A DNA stretch of 64,000 bases from JBBAGC01 sp964491265 (GTDB lineage Bacteria; Spirochaetota; UBA4802; UBA5550): contig CAZBFP010000013.1 in NCBI GenBank assembly GCA_964491265.1, positions 33,740-97,739 on the forward strand, written 5' to 3'. Under the pieces are notes generated by a model that saw only the letters and a list, made by a program, of their open reading frames with translations, was not told the DNA's origin and did not search any database. Below are positions 7,673-15,244 of the stretch, one piece after another. Made by a program: the position numbers and the translations under genes. How positions within the stretch are numbered: the first letter of the stretch is position 1; the number at the start of each line of letters is the position of its first letter.

Positions 7673-8703
7673 CAGCAGAATTGGCAAGGGACAGGTACTA
7701 TAAACAGACTCTTTTGAGAGAAATCGGCCCTGAAGGACAGGAGAAATTAAAAAACTCCTCTGTAGTCATAGCAGGATGCGGCGCTCTTGGCACATCAGCT
7801 GCAAATAATATGGTGCGGGCAGGGGTGGGGAAAGTCACAATTATAGACCGGGATTATATAGAGTATGATAATCTGCCAAGGCAGATACTCTTTGATGAAG
7901 ATGATATAAAAAAGGGACTCCCCAAGGCTGTTGCTGCTGCGGAAAAACTGCAGAAAATTAATTCTTCAGCGGAAATAGTTCCGGTGGTTGCTGATTTAAC
8001 TTCAGCGAATATAGAGAAGCTGGTTGCCGGTGCTGACCTTATTATGGACGGCACAGACAATTTTGAAACCAGATTCCTTATAAATGAGGTTTCTGATAAA
8101 CTGCGCATACCATGGATCTACGCGGGTGTTGTCTCTACCTACGGCATGGTTTTCCCGGTAATCCCGGGTACTACTCCATGCCTCAACTGCTTTATTACTG
8201 ATATCCCCTCTCCAGGTTCCACCCCCACCTGTGATACAGCGGGTGTTCTCGGTGCGGCTGTGACTTTTATAACATCGATTGAAACAGCTGAAGCTTTAAA
8301 AATACTCACAGGTGATTCAGCTTCAGTCTCCAGGGCCCTCATATATGCCGATGTCTGGGAAGGGACATATCAGAAATTTAATGTTACCTCCCGCGGTATA
8401 GACTGCCCGGTCTGCGGAAATCACAGATATGATTTTCTCGAAAAGGGGCGCGGGTCAAAAACAGTTACCCTTTGCGGACAGAACTCAGTTCAGGTCAGCC
8501 CGGATAGTGAAGGGAGGATTGACTTTAATGAACTTGCCGGGAGACTTGAGGGATCCGGAGAAGTGAGGTATAATAATTATATGATGAATTTTAAAACCGG
8601 GGATTTTGAGTTAAATATCTTCCCTGAAGGAAGAGTTATAATAAAAAATATATCCGATCCTGTTGCAGCGAAAACCCTCTATTCAAAATACATAGGCCTT
8701 TAA
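7669..8703 (+). CDS. ThiF/MoeB-family sulfur-carrier adenylyltransferase
   Basis: An E1-like enzyme of 344 residues that should adenylate the C-terminal glycine of a small ubiquitin-like sulfur carrier (ThiS, MoaD type). The nucleotide loop GCGALG is at 36-41, the catalytic DGTDNFETR at 127-135, the crossover cysteine in PTCDTAG at C188, and the zinc clamp is CLNC (171-174) with CPVC (246-249). Residues after about 255 form an extra C-terminal region of about 90 residues that I cannot assign. No ThiS or MoaD gene is nearby, so the carrier is unknown. It sits between the MnmA-like gene and a cysteine desulfurase, one base apart from the latter, suggesting a sulfur relay. Confidence 0.85.
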   Translation: MTAELARDRYYKQTLLREIGPEGQEKLKNSSVVIAGCGALGTSAANNMVRAGVGKVTIIDRDYIEYDNLPRQILFDEDDIKKGLPKAVAAAEKLQKINSSAEIVPVVADLTSANIEKLVAGADLIMDGTDNFETRFLINEVSDKLRIPWIYAGVVSTYGMVFPVIPGTTPCLNCFITDIPSPGSTPTCDTAGVLGAAVTFITSIETAEALKILTGDSASVSRALIYADVWEGTYQKFNVTSRGIDCPVCGNHRYDFLEKGRGSKTVTLCGQNSVQVSPDSEGRIDFNELAGRLEGSGEVRYNNYMMNFKTGDFELNIFPEGRVIIKNISDPVAAKTLYSKYIGL

Positions 8704-8704
8704 T

Positions 8705-10012
8705 ATGACTCAGTATCTTGATACTGAAAAAATAAGAAAAGATTTTCCCTATCTGGAAAATAAAATCAGGGGGAAAGAGCCTGTTTATTTTGACAGCGCG
8801 GCTACATCTCAAAAACCGCGGCAGGTACTTGATACTCTTACCCGCGTCTATTCTTACTATAATGCTCCGGTTAACCGTTCGGTTAATTCACAGAGTTCAA
8901 TCTCAAACCTGCTCTACGGAGAAGCTCGAAAGAGTGCGGCTTCATTTATCGGGGCAGATTCTCCCCGGGAAATTATATTTACAAAGAACAGTACTGAAGG
9001 AATAAACCTCCTTTGCAATTCACTTGCTCTATGCCCCGATGAATATTTAAGGCCCGGCAAAGGGGATGAAATAATAATTTCACACATGGAACATCATTCT
9101 AATTATATCCCCTGGTTTATAATGTCGGAAAAAAGCGGAGCCGTAGTAAGGACAGCTCCCCTGACCACAGAGGGGCTGGTCGATTTAGACAGCCTGAGGA
9201 GGATGGTTAATTCAAAAACAAAAATTATCAGCTGCACCCATGTTTCAAATGTTACAGGCGCGCTTAACCCTGTTTCCGATATAGCATCAATTGCCAGAGA
9301 TGCGGGGGCCCTGTCTATTATAGATGGAACCCAGTCTGTGCCTCATATGCCGGTAAGTGTAAAAGATCTGGGGTGTGATTTTTTTCTCTTTTCCGGCCAT
9401 AAGATGCTGGCCCCTGCAGGTACAGGAGTACTCTGGGGGAGGGAACATCTCCTTGAGCTGCTCCCTCCTTTTATGACCGGAGGGGGTATGATTAAAGAGA
9501 TCAGGGGTAAAGAACAAAAGTTTATATGGGAAGAGCTTCCATGGAAATTTGAGGCGGGAACCCCCGATTTTTGCGGGGCGGTCGCTCTTGGCGGGGCTCA
9601 TATCCCGGTTATAAACCCCCCTCTTACAGGTGCAATGGACTATCTGACTCAGATAGGAATGAATAATATCTGGCGGCATGAAGCTGAGTTGACGGGCTAC
9701 ACTCTTGACCGTCTGGCCGCATTCGGCGATAGCATCCAGGTCTACGGACCCCGGAAAGGTGGTGCAAGGTGCGGGATAATATCTTTTAATGTATTCAAAG
9801 GGGCTGGCATGGTTGAGCCGCATCTTGTCTCTGGATTTCTGGACGGGGAGGGTATTTTTCTCAGGTCAGGGGGGCATTGCGCCTATCCTTTTGTAAGGCA
9901 TCTGGGGATTGATGGGACTTTGAGAATCAGTTACTATGTTTATAACACCATTGATGAAGTAGATTATTTTATAACAATACTTGAAGATATAATTAATAAC
10001 AGGCTTTTATAG
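8705..10012 (+). CDS. sufS: Cysteine desulfurase, SufS/CsdA (class II) type
   Basis: PLP enzyme that strips sulfur from cysteine, leaving a protein-bound persulfide. K233 in FSGHKMLAP binds PLP and C392 in RSGGHCAYP carries the persulfide; the RxGxHCA context and the ELPWKFEAGTPDF segment mark group II. At 435 residues it is about 25-30 longer than typical SufS, the extra lying before the central domain (LCPDEYLRPGKGDE) and near 300-315. There is no sufBCD here, so it probably serves the neighbouring MnmA-like, ThiF-like and FdhD proteins rather than SUF assembly. Confidence 0.88.
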   Translation: MTQYLDTEKIRKDFPYLENKIRGKEPVYFDSAATSQKPRQVLDTLTRVYSYYNAPVNRSVNSQSSISNLLYGEARKSAASFIGADSPREIIFTKNSTEGINLLCNSLALCPDEYLRPGKGDEIIISHMEHHSNYIPWFIMSEKSGAVVRTAPLTTEGLVDLDSLRRMVNSKTKIISCTHVSNVTGALNPVSDIASIARDAGALSIIDGTQSVPHMPVSVKDLGCDFFLFSGHKMLAPAGTGVLWGREHLLELLPPFMTGGGMIKEIRGKEQKFIWEELPWKFEAGTPDFCGAVALGGAHIPVINPPLTGAMDYLTQIGMNNIWRHEAELTGYTLDRLAAFGDSIQVYGPRKGGARCGIISFNVFKGAGMVEPHLVSGFLDGEGIFLRSGGHCAYPFVRHLGIDGTLRISYYVYNTIDEVDYFITILEDIINNRLL

Positions 10013-10031
10013 ACATCAGAGGGTTAACAGT

Positions 10032-10829
10032 GTGGGAGAGAGACAGCAGTTTTATGAAACAAGAAGAGTGATAAAGTACAGACAGGGGGAAATCGTCCAG
10101 CTTGATGATAATATCGTTAATGAAATTCCCCTTACTCTTATGTTAAACGGGGAGGAGTTTGCTACACTGGTATGTTCACCTGTAATGGAAAAGGAGCTGG
10201 TAATAGGATTTCTTGCAGGGGAGGGTATAATAAGTGACCCGGATGATATAAAGGATTATTTTTATCGTGAAAAACAGAGGGTAGTCTGGATTGAAACGTT
10301 CAATGCTGTACCGCAGATGGACACCTTTCTCGGGCGTAATTTCGCGAGCTGCTGCGGCAAGGGGCGGCCTTCACTCTATTTTTTAAATGACCAGGATAAT
10401 GTAAGGCCTGTCATTGGAGATTTGACTATACCGGCAGAAACCCTTCTGGAACTGATGCGGAGATTTGATGCTGAATCAGATATTTTTAAAACTACAGGGG
10501 GTGTACACTCTGCCGCACTCGCTGACAAAGACAGGATTATAGCAAGATATGACGATATAGGAAGGCATAACGCTTTAGACCGGATAATGGGGTATAAGTT
10601 TTTAAACAGGCTGGACACGGGAGGGACAGTTGTGTTTTTAAGCGGCCGGATTTCATCTGAGATGCTTATTAAAACCGCCAGGATAGGGTCACCTGTTCTA
10701 ATTTCCAGGTCTGCACCCACCGGTCTTGCGGTTGATTATGCAATTCAGTATGGTATCACTGTGGCCGGTTTTGCCCGGGGTGCCGGTTTTAATATTTACT
10801 GCAACGAAGAGAGGATTTCCGGTCTGTAA
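10032..10829 (+). CDS. fdhD: Formate dehydrogenase accessory sulfurtransferase FdhD
   Basis: FdhD moves sulfur from a cysteine desulfurase to the molybdenum/tungsten cofactor of formate dehydrogenase. The 265-residue protein carries the family blocks NEIPLTLMLNG (30-40), ELVIGFLAGEGII (55-67), KTTGGVHSAAL, ARYDDIGRHNALDR and LSGRISSEM. The CxxC sulfur site of many FdhD proteins is replaced by SCCGKG with adjacent C107 and C108. It starts with GTG at 10032, with AGAGGG upstream, 19 bases after the desulfurase gene, consistent with that desulfurase being its donor. No formate dehydrogenase gene lies in this window. Confidence 0.88.
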   Translation: MGERQQFYETRRVIKYRQGEIVQLDDNIVNEIPLTLMLNGEEFATLVCSPVMEKELVIGFLAGEGIISDPDDIKDYFYREKQRVVWIETFNAVPQMDTFLGRNFASCCGKGRPSLYFLNDQDNVRPVIGDLTIPAETLLELMRRFDAESDIFKTTGGVHSAALADKDRIIARYDDIGRHNALDRIMGYKFLNRLDTGGTVVFLSGRISSEMLIKTARIGSPVLISRSAPTGLAVDYAIQYGITVAGFARGAGFNIYCNEERISGL

Positions 10830-11101
10830 AGGCTGCCTCCTTGTTCGCAGTTCTTTTAATGATGAATTAAGTTATGTTTTTTTTGCTATCTCTGCCGCCT
10901 TTCTCAGGTCAGTAATTTTCAAAAGCGGGCTTGAAGGTGTTTCCAGGTATAATCTGATGGAAATGAGGAGTGGGGTGTTAAGTGAATAGATGAGTTGTTT
11001 AATTTGAAATGTTAAAATGCTTCTTTGTGTAATTGATTATTTCTTGACTTAATAGATGAAAAGACCGGGAATAAGAGTGATGATTATGGTTGAGGTTAAA
11101 T
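10830..11101. other. Intergenic spacer, possible minus-strand gene scrap
   Basis: No gene is convincing here. On the minus strand an open stretch ending with TAA at 10872-10874 reads YLETPSSPLLKITDLRKAAEIAKKT and looks protein-like, but has no start, RBS or recognisable family. It may be a decayed gene end or chance. Confidence 0.3.
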
Positions 11102-11398
11102 ATGAAGGAAATAATGAATAGGGATGTACGGGAAATTGAGGAGTTTATAAAGAAGCTGGGTGAAAAGGAACTGAGGTATATTAACAGGCTTGTTGTGGAA
11201 AGGATTAAGCTTCTTGTTCAGCAGAGGAGCACTGACCAGATGATGAAGTTTAATATTGGAGAAAGAGTCTCTTTTAATGCGTCTGACGGCATAAAACGTT
11301 CCGGTGTTATAATAAGAATCAATAAAAAGACAATTTCTATTGATACTCAGGACGGCGGTTACTGGAATGTTGCTCCCGGACTTTTAAGCCATGAGTGA
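11102..11398 (+). CDS. Small conserved-looking protein with an SH3/KOW-like C-terminal half
   Basis: A 98-residue protein. The N-terminal half is a charged helix (REIEEFIKKLGEKELRYINR then LVVERIKLL); the C-terminal half, KFNIGERVSFN to GGYWNVAPGLLS, has the pattern of a small beta-barrel (SH3 or KOW-like) found in nucleic-acid-associated proteins. I know no function for it. The ATG at 11102 is preferred over the TTG at 11090 because GAGG lies six bases upstream. It stands alone between fdhD and pgeF. Confidence 0.7.
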   Translation: MKEIMNRDVREIEEFIKKLGEKELRYINRLVVERIKLLVQQRSTDQMMKFNIGERVSFNASDGIKRSGVIIRINKKTISIDTQDGGYWNVAPGLLSHE

Positions 11399-11688
11399 TT
11401 CTCTGTTTTTTTAAATAACAGGTAACTACTCAGCTATTTAGCCGGAAAATTGCAGATAGACTTGTTAAGTGTGGCCTATATCTGACGATGAAATGTTTAA
11501 ATATATGAAAAGGGTTGTGGAAGATCTTGATCCGGAATAGATAGTTGATTTGAATTCAGGGAATACCCCGGGTTTCTTTTATTATTATATAAAAAACGTC
11601 TTGCAATTTAAATTATACATTTAATCTGGAAACAAAGATTGTTTAATAGTATCTTACAATATAGCATCTCTTTTCACTAGGATTGAGA
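11399..11688. other. Intergenic region with a possible frameshifted gene remnant
   Basis: No intact gene. On the plus strand, reading KIADRLVKCG (near 11450-11478) and then VWPISDDEMFKYMKRVVED to a TAG at about 11540 in another frame gives a plausible continuous protein piece interrupted by a frameshift. No family recognised; it may be a decayed small gene. Confidence 0.3.
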
Positions 11689-12420
11689 ATGAATAAGTTT
11701 TTTAAAAATGAAAGAAAATATTTCCAGCTCAATACAGAAATTGAGTCTGTTACTATAGGCGCAACAGGGAGGGAAATTAATTCCACCGATTATTCAGGTC
11801 CGGGCAGAGATGTGCGATTATCGGATAAAAAGCTCCTCTCATCAGTAACAGGTCTTGTTCCAGAAAATATAGTAATGCTTGAACAGGTTCATGGGGATCA
11901 TATTCTTCTTGTTGACAGGTTTCCTGCGGAGAATTTACCTGTATATGGTGAGGCTGACGGGCTTATTACAAATATATCCGGTATAGCCCTTGTAATACGC
12001 ACTGCTGACTGTGTTCCTGTTTTTATTTATGATTCAGTTAAGCAGGTTCTGGGCGCAGTTCATTCCGGCTGGAAGGGGACAATGCTTGATGTGGCGGGTA
12101 AGTGCATAGGAAAAATGAAAATTGAATTCGGCTCTGACCCCGGTGATATGCACGTTTTTATCCTCCCCTCAATAGGCCCTGAGATGTATGAGGTAAATGA
12201 GGATGTGGCAGGGCATTTCCCTGATAATTCTCTTTCAAGAGAAGGGAAGCTTTTTGTTGATCTATGGGGGAGTATAGAAGATTCCTGTGTCAGATCCGGT
12301 ATACCTGAGGGACAGATTTTTAATACAGGGATCTGCAACAGAACAAATTATAATGAATTTTTTTCCCACAGGTATGGCGATGCAGGGAGGAATCTCAATT
12401 TCGCTTTTATCCGCGGGTAA
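11689..12420 (+). CDS. pgeF: Peptidoglycan editing factor PgeF (multicopper polyphenol oxidase / laccase domain)
   Basis: A 243-residue member of the DUF152/YfiH family. The metal-binding blocks LEQVHGDHI, IRTADCVPVFIYD and GAVHSGWKGT are all present, followed by the C-terminal CNRTNYNEFFSHRYG. E. coli PgeF removes wrongly incorporated amino acids from peptidoglycan precursors; related enzymes cleave purine nucleosides, so the physiological substrate is uncertain. The ATG at 11689 has AGGA upstream and is preferred to a TTG at 11683. The gene lies between the sulfur cluster and nifU without obvious functional link. A GCTCTGACCC (REP-like, reversed) is embedded at 12131-12140 and encodes GSDP. 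Confidence 0.85.
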   Translation: MNKFFKNERKYFQLNTEIESVTIGATGREINSTDYSGPGRDVRLSDKKLLSSVTGLVPENIVMLEQVHGDHILLVDRFPAENLPVYGEADGLITNISGIALVIRTADCVPVFIYDSVKQVLGAVHSGWKGTMLDVAGKCIGKMKIEFGSDPGDMHVFILPSIGPEMYEVNEDVAGHFPDNSLSREGKLFVDLWGSIEDSCVRSGIPEGQIFNTGICNRTNYNEFFSHRYGDAGRNLNFAFIRG

Positions 12421-12588
12421 TTGAGGCTAAAGAGAGCCCCCTAAATTTCCCAAAGGGGGACTGTGTATGACTCTGGTAAACAAGTATAAAAAAGACTTTA
12501 ATAGGTTTAAGGTAGTATTTCAAGGTTGTCCCATCCGGGGGGCATGAGGAATCTGATTAAAAGACAAATTAATATTGAGAGGCGCAAT

Positions 12589-13425
12589 ATGTGGGAATAT
12601 ACAGAAAAGGTAAAGGATTTATACACCAACCCTGTTAATGTGGGTAAAATGGAAAACCCTGACGGTGTGGGCCATGTGGGGAGCGTTGTATGCGGTGATG
12701 CTCTGACCCTCTATATCAGGGTAAAGGACAATATCATAACAGATGCTTCATTTGAAACATTCGGATGCGGCAGCGCCATAGCTTCATCATCCGCCCTTAC
12801 TGAAATGATCAAGGGTAAAACTGTTGAAGAGGCTGAAAAGATTAAAAACCAGGATATAGTCGATTATCTTGGCGGACTCCCCAATCAGAAAATTCACTGT
12901 TCTGTTATGGGATCAGAGGCGCTTATAAATGCAATTGCTGATTACCGCGGTGAAAAACCCCCGGTTGACGATGAGCATGAGGGTGAGATAATCTGCCAGT
13001 GTATGAACATTACTGATGTTGACATCAGAAAGGCTGTTCATGAAAAGGGGATCACAAATATTGATGATATGATGGAATCCACAGGTGCGGGAACCGTTTG
13101 CGGCACCTGTATCCCTAAGATTGAGGATATAATTGAAGAGGAGAGGGGGAGATGCAGCATTAAAGATGACAGATGCTGCGAAGAGCCTATGACTAATCTC
13201 CAGAAGATAAAAAAGATAGAGGATGCTATTAACTCAGTAATAAGGCCCGGGCTAAAAAGAGACGGCGGCGACATCGAACTTGTTGATGTACAGGGGGATG
13301 TTGTTTTTGTTAAACTCCGCGGCGCCTGTTCATCCTGTATGTCAGCATCCATGACTCTGGAGAATTTTGTTCAGAGTGAGCTTCGTAAATCTGTATCTAA
13401 AGATATCATAGTAAAGCATGTTTAG
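12589..13425 (+). CDS. nifU: NifU Fe-S cluster scaffold
   Basis: A three-domain scaffold of 278 residues. Residues 1-125 are the IscU-like domain with C35, C60 and C104; residues about 134-180 are the BFD-like [2Fe-2S] domain with C136, C138, C171 and C174; residues about 205-278 are the Nfu domain with C247 and C250. It accepts sulfur from NifS and passes clusters to apo-proteins. The ATG at 12589 (GAGAGG upstream) gives the canonical MWEYTEKVKD start; the frame is open to 12526 but that part is not family-like. nifS follows 11 bases later. No nitrogenase genes are present, so this is probably the housekeeping assembly system, as in other anaerobes that use NIF-type scaffolds. Confidence 0.93.
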   Translation: MWEYTEKVKDLYTNPVNVGKMENPDGVGHVGSVVCGDALTLYIRVKDNIITDASFETFGCGSAIASSSALTEMIKGKTVEEAEKIKNQDIVDYLGGLPNQKIHCSVMGSEALINAIADYRGEKPPVDDEHEGEIICQCMNITDVDIRKAVHEKGITNIDDMMESTGAGTVCGTCIPKIEDIIEEERGRCSIKDDRCCEEPMTNLQKIKKIEDAINSVIRPGLKRDGGDIELVDVQGDVVFVKLRGACSSCMSASMTLENFVQSELRKSVSKDIIVKHV

Positions 13426-13436
13426 GTGGTAGTGAT

Positions 13437-14630
13437 ATGACAATGCATGTTTATCTGGATAATAATGCCACTACAATGGTTGCGCCTGAAGTTCTTGATG
13501 CAATGCTCCCTTTTTATAGAGAGATGTACGGCAATGCGTCGAGTATGCATTACTTTGGCGGCCGTGTTGCAAAGGATATGGAAAAGGCGCGTCACCAGGT
13601 TGCAGAGCTTCTTGGCGCGGAAAATGACTTTGAGATTACATTTACAGGCACAGCAACTGAAGGGGACAATCTGGCCATAAGGGGGATAACATCCTATTAC
13701 CGCGATAAAAAGCATGTGATAACTTCAACTGTGGAACACCCCGCTGTTTTGAATTTATGCAGGCAGCTGGAAAAGGAGGGGTACCGCATAACCTATGTCC
13801 CTGTTGACAGTAATGGTGTAGTTGATCTTCAGGTTTTAAAAGAAGCTGTGTGCGACGAAACAGCTATTGTATCAATTATGCACGCTAATAATGAAACCGG
13901 TGTAATTATGCCTGTTAAGGAGATAGGGGCTTTCCTTAAAGAGAAAAAGGTCCCTTTCCACATTGACGGCGTACAGGCTGCGGGGAAAATCCCTATTAAT
14001 GTTCAGGAGCTTAATTGCGATCTTTATACAATTTCCGCTCATAAGTTCCACGGGCCAAAAGGTATAGGCGCACTTTATGTTAAAAAGGGGACCAGGATGA
14101 GGCCCATGATTTACGGCGGACACCAGGAAAAGGGGAGAAGGCCCGGTACCGAGAATGTCCCCGGAATTGTCGGCATGGGTAAAGCTGCGGAGATGGCTCT
14201 ATATCATCTTAAAGATATGAAAGCATTATCGTCACTGAGAGACAGGCTACAGAGTGAAGTATTAAAGCGCATTCCAACTTCATCTGTAAATGGAGGGGGT
14301 GCCGAAAGGACCCCCAATACGGCAAATATTACATTTGAATTTATAGAGGGTGAGTCAATTCTCCTCCATCTTGACCAGAAGGGGGTCTATGTCTCAACAG
14401 GATCAGCATGTTCCACCGGATCTCTGGAACCTTCCCATGTGCTGAGGGCAATGGATCTTCCATTCTCCAGAATTCATGGATCCATCAGGTTCAGTTTAAG
14501 CAGGTACACCACAGATGAAGAGGTTGATTATGCTTTGTCAATTCTGCCAGGTGTAATAGATAATCTTCTTACAATATCCCCTTTCTGGGATAATGAAAAA
14601 AAGATCGGGTCTATACCGCAGGAGGGGTAG
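13437..14630 (+). CDS. nifS: Cysteine desulfurase NifS
   Basis: Class I PLP desulfurase of 397 residues supplying sulfur to NifU. It begins VYLDNNATT, has the PLP lysine K203 in SAHKFHGPKG, and the persulfide cysteine C325 in STGSACSTGSLEPSHVL, the group I consensus. AGGTGG precedes the ATG at 13437. Directly coupled to nifU. With the SufS-type enzyme at 8705 the window encodes two desulfurases, suggesting separate roles: NifS for Fe-S clusters, SufS-type for tRNA and cofactor sulfuration (inference). Confidence 0.93.
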   Translation: MTMHVYLDNNATTMVAPEVLDAMLPFYREMYGNASSMHYFGGRVAKDMEKARHQVAELLGAENDFEITFTGTATEGDNLAIRGITSYYRDKKHVITSTVEHPAVLNLCRQLEKEGYRITYVPVDSNGVVDLQVLKEAVCDETAIVSIMHANNETGVIMPVKEIGAFLKEKKVPFHIDGVQAAGKIPINVQELNCDLYTISAHKFHGPKGIGALYVKKGTRMRPMIYGGHQEKGRRPGTENVPGIVGMGKAAEMALYHLKDMKALSSLRDRLQSEVLKRIPTSSVNGGGAERTPNTANITFEFIEGESILLHLDQKGVYVSTGSACSTGSLEPSHVLRAMDLPFSRIHGSIRFSLSRYTTDEEVDYALSILPGVIDNLLTISPFWDNEKKIGSIPQEG

Positions 14631-14637
14631 GCATTGA

Positions 14638-14665
14638 GCGCATACCTTTTCAAGCAGGTATGCGC
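14638..14665. terminator. Hairpin between convergent nifS and the small helical gene
   Basis: GCGCATACC (14638-14646) and GGTATGCGC (14657-14665) form a perfect 9-bp stem with a 10-base loop between the two convergent stop codons. No run of T follows on either strand, so it may be a weak bidirectional terminator or an mRNA 3'-end stabiliser. Confidence 0.5.
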
Positions 14666-14673
14666 CTGAGTAA

Positions 14674-15018
14674 TTATTCAGAGGCTTCTACTTTTTCCTC
14701 TTCACTTATTTTTGCGATTTTATCTTCAATTCCCTTGCAGGCGTTTTCACTTTCTATCACCTTTGCCATAATCTCTTTAATTTTTTCATCAGCATATATG
14801 TCTTTATTCTCTTTATAGAGGTTATGGGTAACATCCCCTAAGTCAGCAAGGAATACCTGAAGCTTTCTCTGCTCCAAAAACAGATCCTTTTTCAGCTGTA
14901 AATAGGTAACCCCCTGTCTGCTTTTCTCAGCAGCCGTGTTTGCACCCTCTTTAAGGTTATCTACAGCCATATTTACCCCTTTGTAGACAATATCTCTTAC
15001 TTCTTCCCAATAGCTCAT
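14674..15018 (-). CDS. Small helical, coiled-coil-rich protein of unknown function
   Basis: A 114-residue, highly charged protein predicted to be almost entirely helical (KSRQGVTYLQLKKDLFLEQR, then LGDVTHNLYKEN and a Glu/Lys-rich tail). It has no signal peptide or membrane segment. The pattern resembles small phasin-like or magnetosome/YtxH-type accessory helices, but I cannot assign a family. AGGTAGC precedes the ATG at 15018. It faces nifS convergently and is divergent from the hybrid kinase. Confidence 0.7.
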   Translation of the reverse strand: MSYWEEVRDIVYKGVNMAVDNLKEGANTAAEKSRQGVTYLQLKKDLFLEQRKLQVFLADLGDVTHNLYKENKDIYADEKIKEIMAKVIESENACKGIEDKIAKISEEEKVEASE

Positions 15019-15244
15019 ATGCTACCTCCCTAATTTCTTTTATATTTCATATTTATCTTCTTCTGCCGCAAAGGGCAGAGAAAAAGTCAGGGTATTTACT
15101 CCCCTGTTTCTGATTACTATAATATAAAGATAGTAAGAATAACCCCTTGAAACAAATAAAATGATAATTAAAAAGTAAATTATATTGATTTGTACTCTAA
15201 TTTGATTATACTGATAGATGTAACCTCTTATCCTGGAATAATGA

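Noticed and set aside
9287..9823. 178-codon open frame on the minus strand inside the desulfurase gene
   Set aside because: It lies fully opposite a gene with intact PLP and cysteine motifs; composition (Cys/Pro/Arg-rich, no family) is that of an antisense shadow.
10726..10989. 87-codon frame overlapping the end of fdhD
   Set aside because: It starts inside fdhD in another frame and resembles no family.
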